Assembly (NCBI GenBank): GCA_963556255.1
Contig: OY744609.1
Coordinates: 14,164,544 to 14,228,543 of the forward strand
From: Allolobophora icterica
Lineage: Eukaryota > Annelida > Clitellata > Crassiclitellata > Lumbricidae
Reading direction: 5' to 3'
DNA length: 64,000 nucleotides
In this document: positions 13,057 to 24,485 of the stretch, one piece after another
Layout of the letters: every line of letters starts with the position of its first letter
Position numbering within the stretch: the stretch's first letter is position 1
Made by a program: the position numbers and the translations under genes
Notes under the pieces: generated by a model
Databases searched by the model: none
What the model saw: the letters and a program-made list of their open reading frames with translations, nothing else
What the model was told of the DNA's origin: nothing

Positions 13057-13639
13057 TAAGTTTTTTCTTTATGGAGGGTAGGATTTAGATTTTCTATTCG
13101 AGTAGGATTTCATTCCTCCTGTTGAGTAGGATTCCTATCTTCAATTCGAGGAGGCTTTAGTTCGTTAGGTAGAGTAAGATTTAGATCTCCAATACATTCA
13201 AGTAGGATTTTGTTCTTTAGGTAGGGCAGGAATTAATTAAATTTTTTATTGGGTAGGATTTCAATCGTCAATTCGAGTAGGATTTCGTTCCTCTTGCTGG
13301 GTAGGATCTAGATCTCCAATTTATTCGAGTAGGATTTTGTTCTGTGAGTCGGTAGAAAGGATTTCGATCTCCGATTCGGGTTGGATTTTTTCGGTTGGGT
13401 AGGATATCGATATCCAATTGGAGTCGATTTTTTCTCTGGTTCGGGTAGCATCGAGATCTTCAATTCATTCGTGTAGGATATTTTCCTTTAGGTAAGGTAG
13501 GATTTAGATCTCCAAGTCGGTAGGATTTTTTCTTTAGGGAGGTTAGGATTTAGATCTCCTAGTCGAGTAGGATTTTTCCTTTAGGTAAGGTAGGATTTAG
13601 ATCTCCAAGTCGAGTAGGATTTTTTTTGTTTCAGTTGCA

Positions 13640-13945
13640 TAGGATTTCCACCTTGTGTAGATATAGAGTTCATTTGCGACAAGTAGGCTGTATGACGAGC
13701 TCTCCTTGCCACCTATGGTAGTCTGTACGACAACTTCTGGTCGGGGAATACTCTTTGCCACCTGTGGTGGGCTGCATGAGGATTTCTGTTTGCCACCTCT
13801 GATAGCCTGATAAGTTTTGGTGGCAATAGACTGTACGACGAGTTGTCTTTGCCATCTGTGGTAGGCTGTGTGACGAGTTCTGTTTACCACCTGAGGTAGG
13901 CTGAGATGTTATGTTTACCACCGTGGCAGGCTGAGGGGGACCTGT
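13640..13945. repeat. Minisatellite family 3 (~42-bp unit)
   Basis: Units built on 'tgccacctgtggtaggctg' and 'acgagttctgttt' repeat about seven times with substitutions. This is the third minisatellite family in a row with no unique sequence between them. Confidence 0.8.
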
Positions 13946-14866
13946 TCGTCGCTCGGACGAAGACAAAGTTCGGGGACCGGGCCTTCTCCGTCGCTGAAAT
14001 TGTCAATGTTATTATTATTATTATTTCATGAAAAAATGGGATTGTAAAGTTTGAGTGGAGAGTCTGAGAAGTGATAGAGGAACTTGTAGCAGATGATGGG
14101 GGTTGAACGACGAGATGGGTAGAGGAACGGAGAATTTGCGGAATTTAGGATGGAGATTGTTCCAATTTTGAGGTGCAGTGTGCTATATGAATGAGATACA
14201 ACTTAACATTTGTTACTACGGGACGCGCAAGAATGAGGTCAGTGGATGATCAGATTGGACGGTGAAGAGTTTGCGTAAATACGTGGGCTGGGTGTACTGG
14301 AGGAAGATTGGAAACAGAATTTGAAATGAATGTGTTGAATAATTTTTTCCAATGGAGTAACTTAAGGATAAGGTTTGATACGGCGGTGTTTGGGTATTCT
14401 GTGTGTCTGCTCGAGCAAGTGAAATTTGGATAATATTATGTTGAAGCCACTTACCTTCAGTTGATTCAAGGAATTGGATTTGTGATTTATAGTAGTCAAG
14501 CTTCGAGCGGACAACAGAGGTAGCGATTGTAGAGGCACTTTTAAACTCAAGAGTGGATAAATATGGCGAAGGCTACGTTTCTGCATTAATAGAACAATGG
14601 ATTATGATAGTCTATTCTGTCAAGACCCCACGCCACTCCTACACTCCGGAATGGTTCATATGGCAAAGCTAACCAGTTGTACACCCTATCAGCTCATCGA
14701 GTCACCAACCTCAGCTATATTCAGTCGAAATTAGACACAACTTAACACCTTAAAAATACATGTGAACAACAAGTTCCTCAGTTAAACCTTTAATAAAGCA
14801 GTTGTATCTTGATGCACTCTAGCATCTTCTATGCCCAAGCATATGACAATTTTATTATAAAGTGAC

Positions 14867-16528
14867 TTAGGACGAAGTATATCTGAAAGTTGACGCCTCC
14901 CACAAATCTAAATACGTCCTAATTGTGTCGTTGATGATGGAAGGTTCGATCGTGACCACGCCTTTTACTCCTGCTGCAAAATAGCACCCGCCGGTTGACG
15001 GAATTCCGTGCCACCGATGTCCGAGAACCTGAGCGGTTCTCTGAAAGAAGAGGTTCGTGTGTGGACGATTGCAAACCCCTTCAATGACGAACGTTCCAGG
15101 TTCGGAGAAAACGAGGTTAGCCAAACCAGCACCATGTGATGCGACAACCATGACAGCCGCATTGAACATACGCATCATGTCAACCAGCGAAGGCGGTGGA
15201 TTATCCTTAAATACTTCATAGCTCAGATTATACTCCTTCGCCGCCATTTCTACGACTCTTTCGATCACAGGTTGATTGTTGAAGAAACGATGGTTTGTCC
15301 GTCGGATGAAGACGACCTTGTTCCGAGTGATGCGCGGAAAGTCTCTCTTGAGGTATCGCCGGTAGTGCAGAGATAGGACTTGAGTCTCGAGGAAATGTGG
15401 AAAACAGCATGTAGTTGCTCTCGGTAAATAGATGATTTCCGCACGACACCAACCACTTATTATACGATCACTCGTAATTCCTAAGACCGTTAATAGTTCA
15501 ACCATTCGGCCATGGTTCTCTGGTGTTAGAATCTTTATCGCTGGATTTCGAACTAGAAATTCAACAAAGACTGCAAATCTTGGTGTGTTTTCTGCCAGCC
15601 GATGGTACATAAGAGTACCGTAAGACTGAGCAATAACGAAGACCTCATCATAAAGAGGGATTTTGTCAATATTTTGCGGAGGATTTAATTTCGCATCTGG
15701 AAAACACGCATATGGAACGATCTTCGCATTCCGAATGAACACATCACCGGCATCACTTGCGATACCAGAACTAATAATGTACAAAGAGTGAAGAATTTTA
15801 GGCAGTTGAGTAAAAAATTGATCCGGGAATGCTGTCGGAAAATAATAGCCTTTGTAGGGAGGCTTTGCGTTTAGTGCGAGCAGAGATATCGACTTCGGAG
15901 TGGCCCCACGCGTCATGTTTCGATTACACGTCCAATTATTAATGACGTCAAAACTGAATTCCACTTTTCCCGGAGTCTCGATCCATGTACACAGCGGATC
16001 AGTGGCAGTCGATTCGTAATACTCTCTAATAAGCAGGTTCGAATATTCTGTCAACGAACTCCATTCCTCGTCTCTTTGTAGAGGACTGCGTAGCCAGGGT
16101 AGAATGACGGTCGTAATCTGCGTGTAATTGGATAACTCCATCAAGAAACTTTCGTTCCACTCAGCTAGCAATTGTAATCGATCAGGTGCGCTTATATTCC
16201 AGTCACTTGTTTTCTTAATTGGCATAAGCCGTTGACTTCGTAAGCGTTCAATTGCAGCGTTGTATAGTTTAATGCGTTCGAGTAAATGTCCACACGCTTG
16301 AAGGACAAGGGCCGAAAATGGTCGGGTTATTTCTTTTAAAGTTGGTTCGGCGTGGGGACACCCAGAACTACTCAACACTATCTGTACTCCGCCTTCGCTC
16401 CAATTATTCACGTGAACATGTATCAGAAACATATCGGAAAAATTCATCAAGTAAAGAGAAGTAAAGACTACTGTGAGGAGCAGCAAGATGGAAACTCGTT
16501 TCGTGACCAAACTTTGGACTTGTTGCAT
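14867..16528 (-). CDS. GT61-family-like glycosyltransferase, copy A, intronless
   Basis: A 553-residue protein. Residues about 13-33 form a hydrophobic signal anchor after a short basic N-terminus, the layout of a Golgi/ER type II glycosyltransferase. The lumenal part has several N-glycosylation sequons. Near residues 403-412 is VVFIRRTNHR and at 465 HGAGLANLVF followed by EPGTFVIE. Together these match the C-terminal half of the GT61/DUF563 family (EOGT, POMGNT2 and plant xylosyltransferase relatives). The acceptor and sugar cannot be inferred. The whole reading frame is one exon, unlike most animal GT61 genes, so retrocopying or lineage-specific intron loss is possible. The start is the first ATG, immediately before the basic/hydrophobic segment, and is shared by all three copies. 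Confidence 0.8.
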   Translation of the reverse strand: MQQVQSLVTKRVSILLLLTVVFTSLYLMNFSDMFLIHVHVNNWSEGGVQIVLSSSGCPHAEPTLKEITRPFSALVLQACGHLLERIKLYNAAIERLRSQRLMPIKKTSDWNISAPDRLQLLAEWNESFLMELSNYTQITTVILPWLRSPLQRDEEWSSLTEYSNLLIREYYESTATDPLCTWIETPGKVEFSFDVINNWTCNRNMTRGATPKSISLLALNAKPPYKGYYFPTAFPDQFFTQLPKILHSLYIISSGIASDAGDVFIRNAKIVPYACFPDAKLNPPQNIDKIPLYDEVFVIAQSYGTLMYHRLAENTPRFAVFVEFLVRNPAIKILTPENHGRMVELLTVLGITSDRIISGWCRAEIIYLPRATTCCFPHFLETQVLSLHYRRYLKRDFPRITRNKVVFIRRTNHRFFNNQPVIERVVEMAAKEYNLSYEVFKDNPPPSLVDMMRMFNAAVMVVASHGAGLANLVFSEPGTFVIEGVCNRPHTNLFFQRTAQVLGHRWHGIPSTGGCYFAAGVKGVVTIEPSIINDTIRTYLDLWEASTFRYTSS

Positions 16529-16793
16529 TGTTGGACTGGAGATTGTTGGCTTAATTCACTTTTGAAGGTATTCTCGTGGAACTGAAATTGAATCAAAACA
16601 GTTACTGTAATTACAGGATAGAACGACATAGCCGTAACTACGCCGAGCAGACATTTCAATATGTTGACCGATTCACCGTCAAAACAGAGGAATGGGATTC
16701 ATTCATATATTTATTCATAGCGCATCTTCGAGAACTACTCAGAGGATTGTGGGTAATGCATCGAATAGCATAGAGCCATAGAATAATGTGGGG

Positions 16794-17041
16794 CAGGGCT
16801 ATTTTTCAGCCGGAACGCGCCGGTACGGCGTTCCGGCACCTTTTTCAGCTCCTAAAAAATAATTTATTCATTTTAAAAATTGAAACAATAATTTAGTTAT
16901 TTTAATTTAATTTAAGTGTTTTTGAACTGTTTTAAGTGTTTATTAAGACCCCTCCCAACCCCCAACCCCGTTTTTCTCGTGATTTTAGCCCGCCCATAAT
17001 TGTTCCGTTCCGGAACCTTTTTTTCTAGAAAAAAAGCACTG
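16794..17041. mobile_element. hAT-like MITE, copy 1
   Basis: This 248-bp AT-rich element starts CAGGGCTATTTTTCAGC and ends ...AAAAAAAGCACTG. Inside are 'ccggaacgcgcc', 'gcgttccgg' and, near the other end, 'gttccgttccgg'. A second copy in opposite orientation is at 60,405-60,666. Segmental copy B has no insertion at the corresponding position (about 28,921), where it reads 'aatgtggattgttatg'. The flanking 'taatgtgg'/'atatgtgg' is a plausible mutated 8-bp target duplication. Confidence 0.75.
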
Positions 17042-17526
17042 ATATGTGGAGTGTTATGTATGCAACAGTTTATATAATATACATATACATCGGGTGAAAT
17101 GTCTTGAAATACCTTGAAACGCACGCAAAAGCGATCGTGGTGACCTACTTCTATCCATAAACTTATATGGCGCCCCTTCAAGAAATCTACTCAGTGGCGC
17201 TCCCGACCGAGGCCTGGTCAGAAAATGCCTTGAGGCTGACTTTAACATCACCTACAGCTCCTATTCGGTTGGAGTCTGTGCTTCATTGATTGCTATTTCT
17301 GGCTTGGTCCGACCTGAACGTTATGAAGATTTTGCACATTTTCAACATCTGACAACGAAAATATTCGCATGTCTGAATGACTGACGTCATTGCCGCTTAT
17401 ACAACATGTTTCAAGAAGGGGCCCAATATTTCTTTAAAAAGGAATAAAAATTAACACGTCACCCATAGATTTCTGGTGACTGGCTAAAAATAATTCATTT
17501 TAATTTTAGACATAATAGACCACATG

Positions 17527-17684
17527 CAGGGGCGTCTATCCCCCTAAGTCATTGGAGCAACTTCCCCCGCTTCTTCCCCCTCCCCGTTCCTTACCCCTAA
17601 AATGGTGGCATACACACTGACAGATCTCCCCTATTTTTTGGATGGAGCATTTGCTCCAAGGTTTCTATGGTGTAGACGCCCCTG
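17527..17684. mobile_element. Second hAT-like MITE, at a duplication breakpoint
   Basis: The ends are inverted: CAGGGGCGTCTAT at the left and, read on the minus strand, CAGGGGCGTCTAC at the right, over 158 bp. The C-rich interior has no ORF. The flanks (accacatg and tctgttgg) do not match. The left flank is homologous to copy B and the right flank to the module at 34,520, so the element sits where two duplicated blocks join. Confidence 0.6.
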
Positions 17685-18915
17685 TCTGTTGGTTTCCTTT
17701 GTACTGATACAAAACTTTGGATCAATCGTTGCTACGGCAGCTGTTAGCTGCTTTCAAGGAAAATAATTAGACGCAATAACGCGGCATATAGAGGCCACAA
17801 TGCACTTCTAAATGGGACAGCACAGGCTATACGATTAATTACCATTTTCAATCTGCGAAACGCTTTGACAGAAGGAGAATCGCCTTCACCGTTCACAAAA
17901 GCGAAGCAGAATGAACAGCGTAGAATCAATATCAATGAGGCGGAGACAATGAAACCGCGGCTCATTTAGGATACGTACGGTGGATATCAACGATACAGAT
18001 TCAGGCGACAGGTGATACGTGTAGGTATTTTATAGTTATGCCTACTCAGTCTGCAACAGGTAGGCCTACATTGGCCGACCACAGAAAAATGCCTCCGTGC
18101 TGTCAAATGCAACAATGAGAAGAATGCAAAGAATGGATTTGCAGCGAACGAATAATAATAAGCTGTGGTCCAAATTCATAAACTGTTTGTTGGGCATTTG
18201 TTCAATGCCCACCCATGAGTTCTAGCGGACTTGCTCGCGGCTCTACACAGACACAGAGGGTCGAATCTGTACACTCTGCGATTTCAGGCGAGCGCTCACC
18301 TGATTGACTACTGTGTTCTATATTTGTTTTAAAAATATAATATATATGTGGGTTTATTTGCGGTGGCCAAGCGACAAACACGTCGGCGCTTTTAGTCTCA
18401 GAGACGCGTGTTCTATTCCCTGCATGGTCGTCCTATTGAATCGACATTAGTCCCATTGTCGACTTGTGCATAATGGCCTAAGAGGCCATTCATCTTCGAT
18501 ATAAGTAATGTAATGTAATGAATAATAACGAAGTGTAATGAAAACTGATGTAGTGTAATGCCTCCTAGCCTCCTTAAATCCAAACACAACAGCTGTGCTT
18601 AGCGACGGCTTCAGATCTAATTTGTGATTGTAATTGTAAACGAACATTTATAAAAACACCACTGAACGATTCAGAGAGCTCCCGACCCGAGTCAGCGCTG
18701 TCACTAACAAATAGAGTGGACTTCAGGCAGTTCCAGGACAGCGGAAGACAAAGCCTGAGGAGCTCAAACCGCAATTCCTGCGGAAGACGATTCTAACTAG
18801 AGAGGCCAGCATAAGCAGAACTTCTAGATCGCGCAGTAGTCCCCTGCATGTGAGGAACAGCCAGAAGGTCTCTGGCGACCAAGCGGAGAGTGGAGCGACC
18901 AGGAAGCAGTGCCGC
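17685..18915. repeat. Segmental duplication, middle module copy A
   Basis: Collinear with 34,520-35,410. Shared landmarks are 'ctttgtactgatacaaaact' (about 17,697), 'atcaatatcaatgaggcgga', 'gaccacagaaaaat', 'ctctacacagacacagaggg' and 'agagaggccagcataagca'. No conserved ORF. Confidence 0.8.
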
Positions 18916-19006
18916 ATTTACCCATCAACTACAAAAGCTACAGCTTAGGGCCTCACAATCCGCAGGGGCCTAAAAAGTAAAAACTTAAGAATTGGAGGCT
19001 GTTTAA

Positions 19007-19400
<394 letters not shown>

Positions 19401-19847
19401 CTTTTTAGAACGTAGGTTTGGTTCTATACTACATTGGTCTGTCTTGTATCTTCGCTTTCCTAGTGTTCGTGTATACCTGGTTCTGTTTTACTTTAAGCAT
19501 GTTAGAGTCAAAGAAATATTCTGAGGGTGGGGTAATTTTCTTTGACATAATTTTGTTAGGAGGTCCTTGAATGTTTGACAGTTGATGACAAGGGGAGGAG
19601 ATCAAAAACTGTCTGAAATTTGCTGACATAATTAATCGATGACCCCATATATGGACCAGGAGGAGTGCCATTGGGATCACTTGTAATTATGTACTAACTA
19701 AAATTAACTAAAATAAAAGTCCAGTAACTATGACTAAAATTAAAAAATAATACTAACTATAACTGTAACTATAACTAAAATAAGAAACCATTAGCTATAA
19801 CTGTAACTGTAACTAAAATAAAATCTGTAAGGAGAATCACACTGGGG

Positions 19848-21125
19848 GTGATGGTGCTTGGAGCTGAAGCTATGAGAAAGATTAGGAGAAGAAAATTTTC
19901 AATGGGTAGCCTGAACAGTACATGCAAGCGAAGAATTGCTTTGAAGAAGCATAACTGGGAATGTTGGCATAAGCCAAGTATGAATTCAGCATATCTGATA
20001 GTTATCGTAAAGTTCTATATTGCGAGAGACTGTTTCAAAGAATGGAAGCGACGATCATGAGTGTCCTCCTTTCAAACGATTAACGAATTTTAATCACGAA
20101 TTGACAGAAGTAATTACAGGATAAAATGCAAGTCTCTGCGTTCTAATAGTAGTCTAATTGTCATCTCTGCATTTCTTCATCGCCTAAAAGTACATCGTGT
20201 ATAGCCTACATTTTAAATACATCGTGGTAAAGAATTTAACTTCAGTACTTAGAGATGCCACTCGTTAGTCATTCGTTCCCTCCGCGCAACAAGGCAAACG
20301 TTTCAACCAATTGGCCACAGTGTCCCACGATGTTGTTTATAAAGTTGCATATTAATAAAATTAAGATTAATCTGTCGTACTTTACTAATTTTTCTTTTAT
20401 TTATGGCTGCTAGGAAATTTAAACATATGGAAAAGGTTAAATTAAAATCAGTGAAAATTTACTCTGTCCCTGGACAACCTTCTGACTTGACGCAGCGCTC
20501 GTTCAACAGTTGACGCGCTTGCTTAGTTTTAAGGTAGCGTTTTATCAACTCTCGCGTTTACGCTGTACTGCTTATAGAGGCGCATAATAAATACATTGCG
20601 ATGACTCGGCGAGTTTTACCTGGCTGTTTCCTTGAACCTGTACCTGCTAATGGAATCGGATCGAGTCCAGTCATCAGATAATCAAACAGATATAATCAGA
20701 TTACCGAATGAAGCAATGTTTAATCATTTGTGTAAAAGCTAGCATATTATTGCACTTAGCACTTCTGTAATAACCTGAGCATAAATTTTAGTACTCACAG
20801 ACCGGCCTCAGTCGTTGTGGAAAGGTTCGTAACATAATAAGGCTATACTGTCATGTTGATCATTATTATAATGATCGCGTGTCTTGCTGAGGCAGACCTA
20901 TGGGCAATGCATCGGTGTGAATGAGGAATGCATTAACATTATTGAATTGTCTAACGATCGGCCAGAATACACCAAGACCAGAGTATCATGAAGCTGATAG
21001 ACCGCCCGACTGGATAGTAGAATAGAATGGAATATTCTTTATTAATCCAATTCGCTAAACCTATTTAAATAGTGTTGAACAACGAGAGTTATTCATCAAG
21101 TTGTGCACACGCACAAACCCACAAA
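19848..21125. repeat. Segmental duplication, tail module copy 2
   Basis: Same orientation and order as 1,932-3,190 and 35,510-36,530. It leads directly into the large CAGT array, as copy 1 leads into a small one; copy 3 has no array. No gene is visible. Confidence 0.8.
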
Positions 21126-22468
21126 TATTCATTCATACAGTTAGTCAGTCATTCAGTCAGTCAGTCAGTCAGTCAGTCAGTCAGTCAGTCAGTCAGTCAG
21201 TCATTCGGTCAGTCAGTCGGTCAGTCAGTCGGTCAGTCAGTCAGTCAGTCAATCAGACATTCAGTCAGTCATTCAGTCAGTCTGTCGGTCAGTCAGTCAG
21301 TCAGTCAGTCAATCAGACATTCAGTCAGTCATTCAGTCAGTCAGTCGGTGAGTCAGTCAGTCAGTCAGTCATTCAGTCAGTCATTCAGTCAGACATTCAG
21401 TCAGTCAGTCAGTCATTCAGTCAGTCAGTCGGTCAGTCAGTCAGTCAGTCAGTCAGTCAGTCAATCAGACATTCGGTCAGTCAGTCGGTCAGTCAGTCAG
21501 TCAGTCGGTCAATCAGTCAGTCAGTCATTCGGTCAGTCAGTCGGTCAGTCAGTCGGTCAGTCAGTCGGTCAGTCAGTCAGTCAGTCAATCAGACATTCAG
21601 TCAGTAATTCAGTCAGTCTGTCGGTCAGTCAGTCAGTCAGTCAGTCAGTCAATCAGACATTCAGTCAGTCATTCAGTCAGTCAGTCGGTCAGTCGGTCAG
21701 TCAGTCAGTCAGTCATTCAGTCAGTCAGTCAATCAGACATTCAGTCAGTCATTCAGTCTGTCGGTCAGTCAGTCAGTCAGTCAGTCAATCAGACATTCAG
21801 TCAGTCATTCAGTCAGTCAGTCAGTCGGTCAGTCATTCGGTCAGTCAGTCGGTCAGTCAGTCAGTCAGTCAGTCAGTCGGTCAGTCAGTCAGTCAGTCAG
21901 TCAGTCCATCAGACATTCGGTCAGTCAGTCGGTCAGTCAGTCAGTCAGTCGGTCAATCAGTCAGTCAGTCATTCGGTCAGTCAGTCGGTCAGTCAGTCGG
22001 TCAGTCAGTCAGTCAGTCAATCAGACATTCAGTCAGTAATTCAGTCAGTCTGTCGGTCAGTCAGTCAGTCAGTCAGTCAATCAGACATTCAGTCAGTCAT
22101 TCAGTCAGTCGGTCAGTCGGTCAGTCAGTCAGTCAGTCATTCAGTCAGTCAGTCAATCAGACATTCAGTCAGTCATTCAGTCAGTCTGCCGGTCAGTCAG
22201 TCAGTCAGTCAGTCAATCAGACATTCAGTCAGTCATTCAGTCAGTCAGTCGGTCAGTCATTCGGTCAGTCAGTCGGTCAGTCAGTCAGTCAGTCAGTCAG
22301 TCAGTCAATCAGACATTCAGTCAGTCATTCAGTCGGTCAGTCAGTCAGTCAGTCAGTCAGTCAATCAGACATTCAGTCAGTCATTCAGTCAGTCAGTCGG
22401 TCAGTCAGTCAGTCAGTCAGTCAGTCATTCGGTCAGTCAGTCAATCAGACATTCAGTCAGTCAGTCAA
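21126..22468. repeat. CAGT satellite with ~440-bp higher-order structure
   Basis: 1.34 kb of tetranucleotide units CAGT, CGGT, CATT, CAAT and CAGA. Variant order is not random: the run around 'agacattcggtcagtcagtc' at 21,467 recurs at 21,911, and 'cagtaattcagtcagtctgt' at 21,602 recurs at 22,034. This implies a higher-order unit of about 432-444 bp. The 488-codon ORF spanning it is an artefact of a stop-free repeat. Confidence 0.9.
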
Positions 22469-23850
22469 CACTTTCCCGCTGTCGCGCCGGAAGCGGCCTG
22501 TTTGCTTGGCGCACCGCTGTCGTCCGAGGAGGCACTGACTGCAAGCCTGGAGTCTCGCTGCTCGGAACTGACGCTGGCGCTCTCAAGACTGGAAAATATT
22601 GCAAAACATGATGCCTTAGTCCTACTCAGAAGCTCACTGTGTTCACAAAAGCTACTACACACCCTAAGATCCCACCCCTGCAGCGGACATGCTCTACTAG
22701 ACAAATATGACGAAATACAGAGGGAAGGGTTGTGCTCAATCCTCAACCTCAACCTTACCGATATGCAATGGCTTCAAGCGTCCCTACCGGTCAAGACGGG
22801 AGGACTGGGCATACGTCGGGTCGCTTCGCTTGCGCTTCCTGCCTTTTTGGCTTCCGCTGCAGGCACCCACGTCCTTCAGTCCTCCATGTTAGGCCACGAC
22901 CAATCCATCACCGACGCGCGCGTTGAGACGATGTTACAGCGATGGAACGCCGAAAGTCAAATCACACATTCAGATAATTACTCAGCTTACAGACAATCGT
23001 ATTGGGATGGTCCTCTCGTGAAGAGAGTGGTGGACTCATTGGACGCCTCTCTGGTCGACGCTTACCACCAAGCAAGATTCAAAGCAGCCTCAGCACCATA
23101 CGCCAGCGACTGACTGTTCGCACTGCCGGTGTCATCATGCGGGCTGCGATTGGATGACGAGGCGGTAAGAATAGCAGTAGGCCTCAGACTGGGGACGAAT
23201 ATATGCGAACCGCACACATGTCCCTGTGGGGCAATGGTGACGGCGGACGGGTCGCACGGGATGTCGTGCAACCTAGGACCTGGCAGAATCGCCAGACATG
23301 CGGCTTTGAATGACTTGATAAGCCGAGGCCTCTCACGAGCGGGCGTCCCTAATATCAAGGAGCCACCTGGGATGTCGAGGACGTACGGACTTACGCTGAT
23401 ACCATGGCACAGAGGACGAAGTCTTGTATGGGACGTCACCGTAACTGACACTGTGGCGCCATCTTACCTTCATGCAACGTCCGCGACATCGGGAGCAGCA
23501 GCGGAACTAGCGGCCACAAGAAAGAACAAGTACAGCCAGATCCGCACAGACCACTTTTTTGTCCCTCTGGCCTTCGAGACCTTAGGCCCTATCAATGACG
23601 ACGGAATGGCCCTTATAAAAGACTTGGGGAGAGTTCTAGCTTTAACCACCGGAGACCCAAGAGAGACTTGCTATCTTTTCCAGCGGTTGTCAATCACCAT
23701 ACAACGCTTCAATGCTGTTGCCTTCATAGGAACTTTCATGCGGCCAGAACTTGTCGAGTGATCCGCCGTTCCAGAGTAACATCATATTATCTCCGGATAT
23801 AGTTTTGGACAACCTGAGGGATTATAACTACCTCTGGTAAAAAAAATAAT
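22469..23850 (+). pseudogene. 5'-truncated non-LTR retrotransposon, C-terminal RT region
   Basis: Two ORFs (22,502-23,113 and 23,129-23,761) lie in the same frame, separated by one TGA at 23,111-23,113. The first reads like the region after a reverse transcriptase palm (HDALVLLRSS, KTGGLGIRR). The second has a CPCG...H...C zinc-knuckle pattern, then IPWHRGRSLVWDVTVTDT and KNKY, which I read as a possible restriction-like endonuclease domain of the R2/NeSL kind. A 3' tail of A and AAT repeats follows at about 23,838-23,856. The RT palm itself is absent, and the 5' junction is with the CAGT satellite. Confidence 0.65.
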
Positions 23851-23882
23851 AATAATCTTTCTCTTTTGCAAATGACGTCAAC

Positions 23883-24040
<158 letters not shown>

Positions 24041-24485
24041 GATGATGATAATTGTCAAGTAATAGATAAGCTGCTAGGCTATCGATTGGAATAAATAAAA
24101 TAATAAAACAACGGTAGGCCTAATGCTAATAATGATATTAAACTGAAAATAGGCCCAGTAAATTAATTCAGTTTAATGATTAGCCTAATTGCGCGAGGTG
24201 TTTCTGCTGGACCATTTCTGAATTTTTATATTTGTATAGCGCCTCATTACATTGAAAATTCATTCACATTAGTTCGTTAGTTCTTTCATTCGTTCGTTCG
24301 TTCATTCATTCGTTCGTTAATTCATTCGTTAGTTCACTTGCTCTTTCGTTCATTCATTCATTAGTTCGTTCATTCATTCGTTCATTCGTTCGTACTTTCT
24401 TTCGTTCTTTCCCTCGTTTGTTCATTCCCTCGTTCGTTCATTCATTATTTTATTCATTCATGCGATCGTTCGTTCAATTATCAGC
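24041..24485. repeat. (TTCG/TTCA)n repeat and AT-rich flank
   Basis: From about 24,270 to 24,480 degenerate ATTC/GTTC tetranucleotides predominate. Upstream is AT-rich sequence with no feature except 'tttgtatagcgcctcatta' (about 24,230), a fragment of the recurrent LINE/SINE tail. Confidence 0.7.

Larger units (their letters stand above)
10690..13640. repeat. Minisatellite family 2 (~50-bp unit), split by a transposon
   Basis: Units built on 'gtaggatttagatctcca', 'attcgagtagg' and 'tttcttta' occupy 10,690-10,907 and 13,059-13,640. The same array continues on both sides of the element at 10,910-13,056, which shows that the transposon landed inside a pre-existing array. Confidence 0.85.
14030..17526. 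repeat. Segmental duplication, GT61 module copy A
   Basis: The block from 'aatgggattgtaaagtttga' (about 14,035) to 'agaccacatg' (17,526) is collinear and closely similar to 26,148-29,450 and, in its central part, to 31,925-33,880. It contains the first glycosyltransferase gene on the minus strand, plus one MITE absent from copy B. Confidence 0.85.

Noticed and set aside
17519..17692. 8-bp target duplication for the MITE at 17,527
   Set aside because: Flanking octamers (accacatg, tctgttgg) do not match, so no duplication is claimed.
21072..22538. 488-codon Ser/Gln/Val ORF
   Set aside because: It is translated CAGT satellite; 4-bp repeats without stop codons are open in every frame, and the composition is purely repeat-derived.
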